36,731 nt of DNA, from assembly GCF_001273955.1 (NCBI RefSeq), contig NZ_LIGI01000001.1, positions 1,546,656 to 1,583,386 on the forward strand, written 5' to 3'. The notes beneath the pieces are model-generated. The model saw nothing but the letters and a program-made list of their open reading frames with translations, had not been told where the DNA came from and searched no databases. This DNA comes from Bacillus sp. FJAT-27245. GTDB lineage: Bacteria > Bacillota > Bacilli > Bacillales > Cytobacillaceae. The position numbers were made by a program, and so were the translations under genes. Shown piece after piece: positions 24,595 through 32,987 of the stretch (position 1 is its first letter; each line of letters opens with the position of its first letter).

Positions 24595-25971
24595 GTGTCA
24601 TTCCAATTTAAAATGCCTGACATAGGTGAAGGAATCCACGAAGGCGAAATAGTCAAATGGTTTATTAAACCTGGAGATAAAGTAAGTGAAGATGATGTAC
24701 TTTGCGAAATCCAGAACGATAAAGCTGTTGTTGAAATTCCTTCACCAGTAGAAGGTACCGTAGAGGAAATCCTGGTTGGCGAAGGCACAGTCGCGACAGT
24801 TGGCCAAGTGCTTGTTACATTCGATGCCCCGGGCTACGAAAATCTTCAATTTAAGGGCGACGATAATGAGGACAGCGAACCTGCCGGAGATGAAAAAACA
24901 GAGGCACAGGTTCAATCCACTCTTGAGTCCGGCCAGAAAATTGAAAAAGAAGCCGCACAGGCACCGAAACCGGAAGGCGCTACAGGCGCAGGAGCGGCTA
25001 CTGTAGATGCAGGTCAAAAAGCTGAAGTTGACCCGAACCGCAGAGTCATTGCCATGCCTTCAGTAAGGAAATATGCTCGTGAAAAAGGAGTCGATATCCG
25101 CCAGGTTTCAGGTTCCGGCAACAATGGCCGAATCCTTAAAGGCGATATTGATGCCTTCTTGAGCGGGGGCCAGGCTGCTCCGAAAGCGGAGGCCCAGGGC
25201 GCAGTAACTGAAGCGGCCACTCCGGCAGCAGCCGAAGAGGTGAAGCAGGCTCCTGTTCCACAAGGCCAATATCCTGAAACACGCGAGAAGATGAGCGGAA
25301 TCCGCCGTGCAATCGCCAAAGCGATGGTGAACTCCAAGCATACGGCTCCGCACGTAACCCTTATGGATGAAGTGGAAGTGGCAAGCCTTGTTGCACACCG
25401 CAAGAAATTCAAGGAAGTAGCAGCAGAAAAGGGTATTAAGCTTACATTCCTTCCATACGTTGTCAAGGCGCTGACAAGTGCGTTGAGGGAGTATCCGGCT
25501 CTAAATACGTCAGTCGATGATCAAGCCGGAGAAATTATTCAAAAGCATTATTACAACATTGGAATTGCGGCTGATACAGACAAGGGATTGCTTGTTCCTG
25601 TTGTGAAGGATACAGACAGGAAATCAGTATTTGCCATTTCCAATGAAATTAACGAGCTTGCTTCCAAAGCAAGAAGCGGAAAGCTTGCTCCGGATGAAAT
25701 GAAGGGTGGATCGTGCACAATCACGAACATCGGTTCTGCAGGTGGCCAATGGTTTACCCCTGTCATCAACCATCCGGAAGTTGCCATCCTGGGTATTGGC
25801 CGAATCGCGGAAAAAGCAATCGTAAAAAATGGGGAAATCGTAGCCGCGCCTGTCCTCGCACTATCTTTGAGCTTTGACCACAGGGTTATCGATGGGGCAA
25901 CCGCGCAGAATTTCATGAACCACATTAAGAGGTTGCTGAACGACCCGGAACTCTTGTTAATGGAGGCGTAA
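24595..25971 (+). CDS. pdhC: Dihydrolipoamide acetyltransferase (E2) of pyruvate dehydrogenase
   Basis: A 458-residue core enzyme moving acetyl groups from E1 to CoA. One lipoyl domain (1-80, lipoyl Lys K43 in [11 protein letters not shown]) and an Ala/Pro/Glu-rich hinge come first. A peripheral-subunit-binding domain (about 149-190, [12 protein letters not shown]… [11 protein letters not shown]) and a second Ala-rich linker follow, then the catalytic domain with [10 protein letters not shown] (H429, D433). It is about 16 residues longer than the B. subtilis protein, in the linkers. GTG 24595 is the start, behind GGAGG. Its 3' end carries the pdhD ribosome binding site. Confidence 0.97.
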   Translation: MSFQFKMPDIGEGIHEGEIVKWFIKPGDKVSEDDVLCEIQNDKAVVEIPSPVEGTVEEILVGEGTVATVGQVLVTFDAPGYENLQFKGDDNEDSEPAGDEKTEAQVQSTLESGQKIEKEAAQAPKPEGATGAGAATVDAGQKAEVDPNRRVIAMPSVRKYAREKGVDIRQVSGSGNNGRILKGDIDAFLSGGQAAPKAEAQGAVTEAATPAAAEEVKQAPVPQGQYPETREKMSGIRRAIAKAMVNSKHTAPHVTLMDEVEVASLVAHRKKFKEVAAEKGIKLTFLPYVVKALTSALREYPALNTSVDDQAGEIIQKHYYNIGIAADTDKGLLVPVVKDTDRKSVFAISNEINELASKARSGKLAPDEMKGGSCTITNIGSAGGQWFTPVINHPEVAILGIGRIAEKAIVKNGEIVAAPVLALSLSFDHRVIDGATAQNFMNHIKRLLNDPELLLMEA

Positions 25972-25974
25972 AAA

Positions 25975-27384
25975 ATGGTAGTAGGAGATTTTCCAGTTGA
26001 AACAGATACTATAGTAATCGGCGCAGGCCCTGGGGGGTATGTGGCTGCAATCAGGGCTGCCCAGCTCGGCCAAAAAGTGACGATTGTTGAACGCGGAACA
26101 TTGGGAGGAGTCTGCCTGAATGTCGGCTGTATCCCTTCCAAAGCTCTGATAGCAGCGGGCCATAGGTATGAATCCGCAACCCATTCCAGTGACATTGGCA
26201 TTATGGCGGAAAATGTTACTGTCGATTTTTCCAAAGTACAGGAATGGAAGGCTGGCGTTGTTAAAAAGCTAACAGGTGGCGTTGAGAGCCTTTTAAAAGG
26301 GAACAAGGTTAACATCGTTCGCGGAGAGGCCTATTTTGTTGATACGAACACATTAAGGGTTATGGATGAAAATTCGGCCCAAACGTATACGTTCAAAAAT
26401 GCAATCATTGCGACAGGCTCCCGTCCAATTGAGTTGCCTGCTTTCAAATATACAAAGCGTGTCCTTGATTCCACTGGCGCCCTTGCGTTGGATAAAATTC
26501 CGGCAAGCATCGTTGTAATCGGCGGTGGCTATATCGGAACGGAGCTTGGCGGAGCGTACGCAAGCTTCGGAACAAAAGTAACCATCCTTGAAGGCGCGGA
26601 CGAAATCCTGAACGGTTTTGAAAAACAGATGTCCTCGCTTGTAAAGCGCAACCTTAAGAAAAAAGGCGCTGAAATTGTTACAAAAGCCCTTGCTAAAGGT
26701 GTAGAGGAATCAGCGGATTCCGTTAAGGTGGCGTATGAAGTAAAAGGCGAGGAAAAAACAGTTGAAGCCGATTATGTTTTCGTCATGGTTGGCCGTCGCC
26801 CGAATACTGATGAACTTGGCCTTGAACAGGTCGGCATTGAAATGACCGACAGGGGCGTAATAAAGATTGATAAGCAATGCCGTACGAATGTTGGCAACAT
26901 CTATGCGATCGGCGACATCGTACCTGGACCACCTTTGGCCCATAAGGCTTCGTATGAAGGTAAAATTGCAGCTGAAGCCATAGCAGGGCACCCGTCCGAA
27001 ATCGACTATCTTGCTATCCCGGCAGTCGTTTTCTCTGATCCTGAGCTGGCATCGGTCGGTTATACCGAAGCACAGGCAAAGGAAGAGGGCATTGAAGTAA
27101 CGGCGGCAAAGTTCCCGTTTGCCGCAAACGGCCGCGCATTGGCGCTTAATCAAACCGATGGCTTCATGAAGCTTGTTACCCGTAAGGAGGATGGGCTCGT
27201 CATTGGTGCCCAAATCGCTGGCCCAAGCGCTTCGGATATGATTGCCGAGCTCGGCTTGGCGATTGAAACCGGAATGACTGCCGAGGATTTGGCAATGACG
27301 ATCCATGCGCATCCAACCCTGGGTGAAATCACGATGGAAGCTGCAGAAGTAGCAATTGGTAGCCCGATTCATATCGTGAAATAA
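25975..27384 (+). CDS. pdhD: Dihydrolipoamide dehydrogenase (E3)
   Basis: A 469-residue FAD flavoprotein reoxidising dihydrolipoamide with NAD for pyruvate dehydrogenase, and probably other 2-oxoacid dehydrogenases. FAD motif [17 protein letters not shown], redox disulfide [13 protein letters not shown] (C47, C52), NAD motif [18 protein letters not shown], second FAD motif [16 protein letters not shown], and C-terminal catalytic HAHPTLGE are all present. It starts 3 nt after pdhC with GGAGG inside the pdhC end. A strong terminator closes the operon. Confidence 0.98.
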   Translation: MVVGDFPVETDTIVIGAGPGGYVAAIRAAQLGQKVTIVERGTLGGVCLNVGCIPSKALIAAGHRYESATHSSDIGIMAENVTVDFSKVQEWKAGVVKKLTGGVESLLKGNKVNIVRGEAYFVDTNTLRVMDENSAQTYTFKNAIIATGSRPIELPAFKYTKRVLDSTGALALDKIPASIVVIGGGYIGTELGGAYASFGTKVTILEGADEILNGFEKQMSSLVKRNLKKKGAEIVTKALAKGVEESADSVKVAYEVKGEEKTVEADYVFVMVGRRPNTDELGLEQVGIEMTDRGVIKIDKQCRTNVGNIYAIGDIVPGPPLAHKASYEGKIAAEAIAGHPSEIDYLAIPAVVFSDPELASVGYTEAQAKEEGIEVTAAKFPFAANGRALALNQTDGFMKLVTRKEDGLVIGAQIAGPSASDMIAELGLAIETGMTAEDLAMTIHAHPTLGEITMEAAEVAIGSPIHIVK

Positions 27385-27397
27385 ATGAAACAAAAAA

Positions 27398-27425
27398 CCC
27401 TTCCCACAATGGGAAGGGCTTTTTG
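27398..27425. terminator. Bidirectional terminator of pdhABCD and slp
   Basis: CCCTTCCC (27398-27405) pairs with GGGAAGGG (27411-27418), with A-run before and TTTTT after. Confidence 0.93.
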
Positions 27426-27428
27426 TGA

Positions 27429-27809
27429 TCATTTATTGGTCCCATCCAACACTTTGGATACAGGCCGGATAATCTTCTCCTTGGTTGTAAGTCCGTCAAT
27501 TCTAACCATTACTTTTTCTTTATAGAGGACAATCAGGGCAGGGCCTGATTTAATATTAAATTCGTCGTAGTATTTCTTCTTTTCCTTGCTTGATAGGACC
27601 ATCAGGTTTTCCATTTCATTCGGAAAATCTTTTTTCAGTTCAATCAAGGCATCGTAATAGGCAGCTTCGCGATTATATTCCTTTTCATTAGAGAAGAAAA
27701 TAATTTGTTTTGTATTTTTATCAACTGAAAGCGTTGCCTGCTCCGCTTGGCTGCAGGATGCTGTTAAAAGCAATAAAAAAGAGAGTACGTAAACAGGATA
27801 ACCTTTCAT
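27429..27809 (-). CDS. slp: Slp-type small lipoprotein
   Basis: A 126-residue lipoprotein with signal MKGYPVYVLSFLLLLTASC (lipidated C19). The mature domain contains FFSNEKEYNREAAYYDALIELKKDFP, KYYDEFNIKSGPALIVLYKEK and TTKEKIIRPVSKVL, which looks like a degenerate thioredoxin-like fold without catalytic cysteines. Its place directly after pdhD, convergent, is that of B. subtilis slp (small peptidoglycan-associated lipoprotein). The call rests more on synteny and type than on detailed similarity. The ATG at 27809 is chosen over an upstream frame because it gives a proper signal peptide and a G-rich ribosome binding site. Confidence 0.75.
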   Translation of the reverse strand: MKGYPVYVLSFLLLLTASCSQAEQATLSVDKNTKQIIFFSNEKEYNREAAYYDALIELKKDFPNEMENLMVLSSKEKKKYYDEFNIKSGPALIVLYKEKVMVRIDGLTTKEKIIRPVSKVLDGTNK

Positions 27810-28003
27810 AACTTTTGCCCCCAATAGTCCGAAATGATTCCTACAGCTGGCAATACACGGCATCCCCCACATTTTATCATACGGTTGGCGGCAACCTTCC
27901 CTTGTCATGCAAATGTTACAGAAATGAAAAATATCATTGGCGGGCTTGGCATATACTTCAGTAAATGGCCAGGTTTTCCCTGGGGTTTTAGGCGGTGATT
28001 AGG

Positions 28004-28264
28004 ATGAAGGTGTATGTTTTATTTCTGATCCAGTTTATAATCTGGAGCGGTTATACATTAACGGAGTGGCTGTCGAAGCGGGACCATCCTTTATATAATG
28101 TCCTCATGTTTTTAGTGTTCTTTTATCTAGCGGTTATTATCGGTGAGAATTTTATCGAGTCCCAAAGAAAGGCTCTTTTTCTTACTGCTTTCAGCCTTGG
28201 TCTATATGCGTCCATTCATATAGTTCTTTCTTATTTTGAATTTCCATTTATCTTACAAAAATAA
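28004..28264 (+). CDS. Small three-helix membrane protein, unknown
   Basis: An 86-residue protein with three hydrophobic segments: VYVLFLIQFIIWSGYTL (about 3-19), a middle segment around VLMFLVFFYLAVIIGENFI (33-51), and LFLTAFSLGLYASIHIVLSYF (about 58-78). I do not recognise the family. ATG 28004 follows AGGCGGTGAT, an extended match to the 16S tail; the GTG at 27995 overlaps that site. It stands alone between slp and a DUF1885 gene. Confidence 0.7.
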   Translation: MKVYVLFLIQFIIWSGYTLTEWLSKRDHPLYNVLMFLVFFYLAVIIGENFIESQRKALFLTAFSLGLYASIHIVLSYFEFPFILQK

Positions 28265-28282
28265 TCAGGAGGAAAAAGAAAA

Positions 28283-28308
28283 AAGCATTCCAATATTTTG
28301 GAATGCTT
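28283..28308 (-). terminator. Terminator after the DUF1885 gene
   Basis: Perfect 11-bp stem (28283-28293 / 28298-28308, loop TATT). On the minus strand it is followed by TTTTCTTTTTCC. It also lies just after the convergent membrane-protein gene. Confidence 0.85.
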
Positions 28309-28314
28309 GCCGGA

Positions 28315-28752
28315 TTATTTCCTTGGATTAAAATACATGATTCTTCCGTTAAACAAATGCAGTTCCGCCTGCAGTTTTTTCGCAAGGAATTTACAGAATT
28401 CATTTGCTTTACCTTTGTCTCCTGCGGTCGCACCATCAGGCAGGGTAATCTGGACATACGATTGGATTGCGGAAGTACCATCTTCCGCCTCAACAGCCTC
28501 TTTTCCGACTGCGATAGCAATCGCACGGTAACGGTCGTCTTCGGTTGAATGCAAGTAAAACCATTCTCCCTTCCCTTCTGGCGTTTCCCTTATTTCATAT
28601 GGAAATGCGCTCTCGCCATAGTTCCAGTTAACCTGTGTCCCGGTTTTAGAGGTAATATCCTTGTAATAATGAAAAAAATCCTTTAGTTCATCAAGTGTTA
28701 CAGATTGCTTCGAAGATGAAGGCACAAGTTTTATAAAAGCGTTTTCAGCCAT
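28315..28752 (-). CDS. DUF1885-family protein
   Basis: A 145-residue cytosolic protein beginning MAENAFIKLVPSS and containing TLDELKDFFHYYKDITSKTG and ESAFPYEIRETPEGKGEWFYLH. This matches the DUF1885 family of Bacillus and Geobacillus, for which a structure exists but no function is known. The downstream ATG at 28752 is chosen because AAGGGGG lies 7 nt before it. Family call from memory. Confidence 0.8.
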   Translation of the reverse strand: MAENAFIKLVPSSSKQSVTLDELKDFFHYYKDITSKTGTQVNWNYGESAFPYEIRETPEGKGEWFYLHSTEDDRYRAIAIAVGKEAVEAEDGTSAIQSYVQITLPDGATAGDKGKANEFCKFLAKKLQAELHLFNGRIMYFNPRK

Positions 28753-28907
28753 CACCATACCCCCTTGATTCGTATTTCTGTACATCCCCATTGTAGCATT
28801 GTCTAATTTCGAGAAACAACCGCCAAGTCGGTTAGGAGGCACTTTGTTTGAAATATTGTCAAAACTGAATTATAATAATATTCTAAAAACTTTTAAGGAG
28901 GAGTGTT

Positions 28908-29207
28908 ATGGATCAATTTGAAAAGCTATATGACGAACATGAAAACGTAAAGGTTCGTTTCACTGGCTTCACAACGGAAAATGCCCGCTATGATTTTGGT
29001 GTCGTCTATTCCTCTCTATTTTTCGGAAAGCCCCTTGTCGTTTGTATGCAAACCGGCCGATCAACCCTCCTCGAACCTAAAGACCTTGAAGATATAGAAC
29101 ATTTGCAACATGTTTTTCGGATTAATGATGAAGGACAGGCGAATGAACTTGTCGAATTCTTTTCTGAAATTCTTCCGTCCGCACCATTCATAACTCAATA
29201 TGACTGA
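28908..29207 (+). CDS. DUF3055-family small protein
   Basis: A 99-residue cytosolic protein with ENVKVRFTGFTTENARYDFGVVY, FFGKPLVVCMQTGRSTLL and DLEDIEHLQHVFRI, matching the DUF3055 family conserved in Bacillales. No function is known. AAGGAGGAG precedes the ATG and a terminator follows. It is divergent from the DUF1885 gene. Confidence 0.82.
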   Translation: MDQFEKLYDEHENVKVRFTGFTTENARYDFGVVYSSLFFGKPLVVCMQTGRSTLLEPKDLEDIEHLQHVFRINDEGQANELVEFFSEILPSAPFITQYD

Positions 29208-29213
29208 ATGAGG

Positions 29214-29238
29214 CAGGCCAGACAAAGGCCTGTTTTCT
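29214..29238 (+). terminator. Terminator of the DUF3055 gene
   Basis: CAGGCC (29214-29219) pairs with GGCCTG (29227-29232), followed by TTTTCTC. Confidence 0.88.
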
Positions 29239-29280
29239 CATTGTCAGGAATATTTAATTGAACCTTGTGGATAACTCAAA

Positions 29281-29475
29281 TTGCGATGTAAGTTCGCTGA
29301 AGCCCTCCTTTGGGCTCGCATCTCCTTCGTGCGAGGGCTCATTCAGGGATGTTATTCAGTGTCCTTCGGGCTCCGTCTTATGCTGCTCGGGGCTGACCAC
29401 TAAGGAAAGCTTCTAAGAATAATCATCGGAGGGACAAGCGGTTTGTGCCTGTCGCGAAAGCGCTTGCGCATTTTG
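29281..29475. repeat. Structured, repeat-like intergenic element
   Basis: Non-coding stretch within the 417-bp gap before SR1. It contains GGGCTC (or GGGCT) four times, and two competing hairpins (AGCCCTC 29301-29307 with GAGGGCT 29333-29339; CTCGCA 29315-29320 with TGCGAG 29330-29335). Its end, GGACAAGCGG… GCGAAAGCGCTTGCGC, resembles the ends of interspersed GC-rich repeats common in many Bacillus genomes. That identity is from memory. Confidence 0.4.
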
Positions 29476-29539
29476 TTCTTTTTAAGGAAATGTGGTGTTT
29501 TTTACCGAAAAATAAGCTAAAAGTGACATACAATATGAC

Positions 29540-29568
29540 TTGAAATTTTAAATAGGTTATATTAATAT
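29540..29568 (+). promoter_or_regulatory. SigA promoter of SR1
   Basis: TTGAAA (29540-29545), 17-nt spacer, TAATAT (29563-29568) in a very AT-rich context. Confidence 0.6.
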
Positions 29569-29581
29569 ATAAATAAATTAC

Positions 29582-29595
29582 ATTAAGCGCTTACA
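29582..29595. promoter_or_regulatory. cre-like CcpA site downstream of the SR1 -10
   Basis: On the minus strand TGTAAGCGCTTAAT matches the cre consensus TGWAANCGNTNWCA at all but the last two positions. It covers the first transcribed bases of SR1, a roadblock position. A poorer cre-like palindrome is at 29454-29469. Confidence 0.55.
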
Positions 29596-29624
29596 TTCTA
29601 CTAATCTTAAGGGAGTCGATCAAC

Positions 29625-29750
29625 ATGGGAACAATTGTATGCCAAACTTGCAATTCAACGATTGACCATTTCGAAGATGAAAAAGTGACAGTCCTTTACT
29701 CAAAATGCACGTGTGATAAATGCCATACCCGCAAGGATGATGAACTGTAA
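29625..29750 (+). CDS. sr1P: SR1P peptide (GapA-binding)
   Basis: A 41-residue peptide reading MGTIVCQTCNSTIDHFEDEK and then VTVLYSKC, close to B. subtilis SR1P, which binds glyceraldehyde-3-phosphate dehydrogenase GapA and promotes its action with RNase J1. Cysteines occur as CxxC (C6, C9) and CxCxxC (C28, C30, C33), suggesting a zinc knuckle. AAGGGAG (29609-29615) is 9 nt before the ATG. It is embedded in the SR1 RNA. rnjA, for the RNase J1 partner, is about 11 kb upstream in the same window. Confidence 0.9.
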   Translation: MGTIVCQTCNSTIDHFEDEKVTVLYSKCTCDKCHTRKDDEL

Positions 29751-29798
29751 GAATGTTGGATGCCTCAAGTAGAGCACGGAAAAAATAAATACTAAACA

Positions 29799-29828
29799 AA
29801 AAACAGGATTCCAAAGAATCCTGTTTTT
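29799..29828. terminator. Bidirectional terminator of SR1 and speA
   Basis: Perfect 13-bp stem (29799-29811 / 29816-29828, loop CAAA) with flanking A- and T-runs. Confidence 0.95.
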
Positions 29829-29829
29829 G

Positions 29830-31302
29830 TCATTTTATCGCTTTGTATTCCTTGATGACACGGATGGTCTTGATTTGGTCATCTTCAGGCCCCTGGACAG
29901 GAAGGCCGACCTCCAGGTTCTTTTGAATATAAAGAAGGTTTTCTTTCGTAATGATTTCACCGGGAATAAAAATTGGAATCCCTGGTGGATAAACCATTAT
30001 GAATTCCGCGGTTATCCTTCCTTCTGATTCATCGAACGGAACTACTTCCGTTTCCGAATAAAATGCATCCCTTGGGGTAAGGGCCAGGAGCGGTATATCT
30101 GGAAGGAACACCTTCAATGGCTCAGGCTTCCCTGCTTCCTCAACGCATTCTTCTGCGAGCTCCCTAAGTGCATTTACAAGGATATCGGCTTCACGTTCTG
30201 TGTCACCCGGTGTGACGATGCACAGGATGTTATATAAATCCGAAAGTTCAACTTCGATATTATGCCTGTCGCGCAGCCATTTTTCAACTTCATAACCCGG
30301 TATTCCAAGATCCTTGACGGAAATAATAAGCTTCGTAGGGTCATAATCGAAAGCTGCCTTTGACTTTAGGATTTCAGGTCCCACGCAATAGAGGCGGTCG
30401 ATTTCATTAATCCTTTTCCTCATTGTTTGCGCCAGTCTGATTGTTTTTGAGATTAATTCGCGCCCTTCTGTTGCAAGCCTTTTCCTTGCTACATCTAGGG
30501 ATGCAAGGAGAAGGTAGGACGTCGAAGTGGTTGTCAGCATGCTTAAAATGGATTGGACGCGTTTGGAAGAAACAAGGCCTTCCCTCACGTTCAAAATGGA
30601 ACTCTGGGTCATGGACCCGCCGAGTTTATGCACGCTTGTCGCAGCCATATCGGCACCGGCCTGCATTGCGGACAAAGGTAGCTCATCATGGAAGTGGATA
30701 TGGACTCCATGGGCTTCATCAACAAGGACCGGCACGTCATATGAATGGGCAATTTCGACGATTTTCCGTAAATCTGCGGAAATTCCGAAATAAGTCGGAT
30801 TAATCACGAGCACTCCTTTGGCGTCGGGGTGCTGGTCCAGCGCCCTGGCGACAGACTCGGTCGTAATGCCGTGCGAAATACCGAGATTTTCATCAATTTC
30901 CGGATGAATAAATACCGGTATAGCTCCGGAAAATACAATCGCCGACATGACCGATTTATGAACGTTGCGAGGTACAATAATTTTGTCCCCTGGTCCGCAA
31001 ACAGTCATTACCATCGTCATAATGGCGCCGCTAGTGCCTTGGACTGAGAAGAACGTATGGTCCGCCCCAAAAGCTTCAGCGGCCAGTTCCTGTGCCTCCT
31101 TGATTATCCCCTTAGGGGAATGCAAATCATCAAGCGGGCCAATATTTATCAAGTCAATGCTTAACGCATTGTCGCCAATGAATTCACGGAATTCAGGATC
31201 AATTCCAGTTCCCTTTTTATGGCCCGGGATATGGAATTGGACTGGATTCTTTTTAGCATGTTCAACAAGGCCGGTGAACAACGGCGTTTCATATTGGGAC
31301 AA
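29830..31302 (-). CDS. speA: Arginine decarboxylase SpeA (PLP, Orn/Lys/Arg decarboxylase family)
   Basis: A 490-residue PLP enzyme making agmatine from arginine, the first step of Bacillus polyamine synthesis. PVQFHIPGHKKGTG, FFSVQGTSGAIMTMVM, LVDEAHGVHIHFHDELPLSAMQ and the PLP-lysine motif TSVHKLGGSMTQSS are present. C-terminal VYPPGIPIFIPGE completes the family pattern. TTG 31302 is the start: GAGGTG stands about 9 nt upstream and the protein then begins MSQYETPLF and has the B. subtilis length. GTG 31311 overlaps the ribosome binding site. It shares a terminator with SR1. No speED genes are adjacent. Confidence 0.95.
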   Translation of the reverse strand: MSQYETPLFTGLVEHAKKNPVQFHIPGHKKGTGIDPEFREFIGDNALSIDLINIGPLDDLHSPKGIIKEAQELAAEAFGADHTFFSVQGTSGAIMTMVMTVCGPGDKIIVPRNVHKSVMSAIVFSGAIPVFIHPEIDENLGISHGITTESVARALDQHPDAKGVLVINPTYFGISADLRKIVEIAHSYDVPVLVDEAHGVHIHFHDELPLSAMQAGADMAATSVHKLGGSMTQSSILNVREGLVSSKRVQSILSMLTTTSTSYLLLASLDVARKRLATEGRELISKTIRLAQTMRKRINEIDRLYCVGPEILKSKAAFDYDPTKLIISVKDLGIPGYEVEKWLRDRHNIEVELSDLYNILCIVTPGDTEREADILVNALRELAEECVEEAGKPEPLKVFLPDIPLLALTPRDAFYSETEVVPFDESEGRITAEFIMVYPPGIPIFIPGEIITKENLLYIQKNLEVGLPVQGPEDDQIKTIRVIKEYKAIK

Positions 31303-31554
31303 GATTTCCACACCTCTTTACTGAATGATCGGATCGTTCGACTATGTTCCTGCAGAAGCAAGGCTCCCGCCCAATGAAATCTCTGGCCGGCAGGACATAA
31401 AACAAATGAATTATAGCATTTCTGCTTTTATTTGCAAATAAATATTCATTCCCTTTTAGGTAAATCCAGGCTTTCTATGTAGTTTCCCGTTAATGGAAGG
31501 AAATTAACCGAAATGGGAGAATTACATAAGGGACGGGATGGAGGAGGCATAGAA

Positions 31555-32520
31555 ATGGAGTGGAGAACGAGAGTAACAGAGATGCTTGGAATCGAGTACC
31601 CAATTATACAAGGCGGCTTGGCCCATCTTGCGTACTCTGAATTGGCATCTGCGGTATCCAATGCCGGCGGACTAGGCCAAATAACGGCAATGTCACTGGA
31701 CAGCCCGAAAATGCTGCGGGAAGAAATCCGGAAAACAAAGAAAAAGACGGACAAGCCGTTCGGTGTGAATTTTGCCATCGGGCAGCATGGGCGCCCTTTT
31801 CATCATTATGTTGAGGCGGCAATAGAAGAAAGTGTACCGGTCATCTCCATGACTGGGGGCAATCCTGCGCCTATTTTTAATCAAATAAAAGGTGCCGGGT
31901 GTAAAACGCTCGTCCTTGTTGCCTCGAGAAGGCAAGCGTTGAAAGCGGAACAGCTTGGCGCCGACGCCGTAATGGTGGTCGGACAGGAAGGGGGAGGGCA
32001 TTTAGGAAAGGATGATATAGGAACGATGGTCCTTATTCCCCGAGTTGCCGAATCTGTTACCATACCGGTAATCGCATCCGGAGGAATTGCCGATGGAAGG
32101 GGTCTTATGGCTGCGTTCGCCCTTGGCGCAGAAGGAATTGAAATGGGGACTCGATTTATTGCTGTAAAGGAATGTGTCCATGCAAATGAAAAGTATAAAC
32201 AAAAGTTGCTTGAGAGAGACGAATCCGATACCGTGATTATAAAAAAATCACTTGGTGCCCCAGGAAGGGTTATTCATAATGAATGGGCCGAAAAGATAAT
32301 TGAACTTGAAAAGAAAGGAATAGGGTACGAGCAATTAAAGGAATATATCAGCGGTGAAGCTAACAGGAGGTTCATCTATGAAGGAAAAGTAGAGGAAGGC
32401 TTTGCGTGGGCAGGACAGGCAATCGGATTGATCCGTGACATTCCGACAACCAAGGAACTTTTTGAACGAATCCTCGGAGAAGCATCCGAAATCCGCAGGC
32501 GTTGGGGGAGCTTCGGCTAA
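31555..32520 (+). CDS. Nitronate monooxygenase / FabK-like FMN flavoprotein
   Basis: A 321-residue TIM-barrel flavoprotein of the NMO/2-nitropropane dioxygenase family. Signatures: TEMLGIEYPIIQGGLAHLA at the N-terminus, GADAVMVVGQEGGGHLG (phosphate and catalytic-loop region), IPVIASGGIADGRGLMAAFALGAEGIEMGTRF. Members either oxidise nitronates or act as enoyl-ACP reductase II (FabK); no fatty-acid genes are near, so the specific reaction is left open. ATG 31555 is 7 nt after GGAGGAGG (31540-31547); an upstream in-frame ATG at 31513 has no good site. This gene is not in the B. subtilis order at this locus. Confidence 0.88.
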   Translation: MEWRTRVTEMLGIEYPIIQGGLAHLAYSELASAVSNAGGLGQITAMSLDSPKMLREEIRKTKKKTDKPFGVNFAIGQHGRPFHHYVEAAIEESVPVISMTGGNPAPIFNQIKGAGCKTLVLVASRRQALKAEQLGADAVMVVGQEGGGHLGKDDIGTMVLIPRVAESVTIPVIASGGIADGRGLMAAFALGAEGIEMGTRFIAVKECVHANEKYKQKLLERDESDTVIIKKSLGAPGRVIHNEWAEKIIELEKKGIGYEQLKEYISGEANRRFIYEGKVEEGFAWAGQAIGLIRDIPTTKELFERILGEASEIRRRWGSFG

Positions 32521-32605
32521 CATTGCGCGAACCCCAATCTTTTTGGTTGCCATGAAAAGTGGTAAACTATATTCGCGCTATTAATTAGTAAAGCAGGTGC
32601 GTAAG

Positions 32606-32878
32606 ATGGATTACCAATACCCAATTGATTACACATGGACTACCGATGAAACTGTACAAGTTATCCAGTTTTTTCAGGCGGTCGAGGAAGCGTATGAAAC
32701 AGGAATAGGACGGGATGAATTCATGTCATCGTACAGGAAATTCAAAAAGATAGTCCCGGGCAAGTCCGAAGAAAAGAAGCTTTGCGGGGAATTCGAGGAG
32801 CTTAGCGGCTACTCCTCCTATAAAGCGGTCATGAAAGCGAAGGAGCTTCCTGAAGGTGGCAAACTCCGCATAAGGTAA
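32606..32878 (+). CDS. yktA: YktA, UPF0223-family protein
   Basis: A 90-residue protein starting MDYQYPIDYTWTTDETVQVIQFFQ with later EFEELSGYSSYKAVMKAKEL, the UPF0223 (YktA) family of Firmicutes. It forms a small helical bundle of unknown function. AGGTG (32595-32599) is 6 nt before ATG 32606; the GTG at 32597 overlaps it. The order speA, yktA, yktB is as in B. subtilis, with an NMO gene added between speA and yktA. Confidence 0.92.
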   Translation: MDYQYPIDYTWTTDETVQVIQFFQAVEEAYETGIGRDEFMSSYRKFKKIVPGKSEEKKLCGEFEELSGYSSYKAVMKAKELPEGGKLRIR

Positions 32879-32920
32879 TAATGAACCCCCATGCCGAAAC
32901 GGCATGGGGGTTCATTATTT
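32879..32920. terminator. Bidirectional terminator of yktA and yktB
   Basis: An 18-bp perfect stem (32879-32896 / 32900-32917) with only an AAA loop, followed by TTTTCG on the plus side. Confidence 0.93.
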
Positions 32921-32987
32921 TCGTAGAATTTCCACTGTGGCATTCCCTTATTATGCCACTATCACTTTCGCATAATATTTTGCAGGT

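Larger units (their letters stand above)
29575..29828 (+). ncRNA. SR1 dual-function regulatory RNA
   Basis: The position (between the pdh/slp block and speA), a SigA promoter, a short ORF for SR1P and a strong terminator together identify the homologue of B. subtilis SR1. There the RNA base-pairs with ahrC mRNA and also encodes the SR1P peptide; it is repressed on sugars by CcpN and CcpA. The 5' end is estimated from the -10; the 3' end is the terminator T-run. About 254 nt, somewhat longer than the roughly 205 nt of B. subtilis. I could not test pairing to ahrC, which is outside the window. Confidence 0.75.

Noticed and set aside
26710-27432. 240-codon minus-strand ORF opposite pdhD
   Set aside because: Antisense to the E3 gene, with Cys/His-rich composition typical of complementary frames.
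27809-27908. Longer slp frame starting 33 codons upstream
   Set aside because: It would bury the lipoprotein signal inside the protein and has no ribosome binding site.
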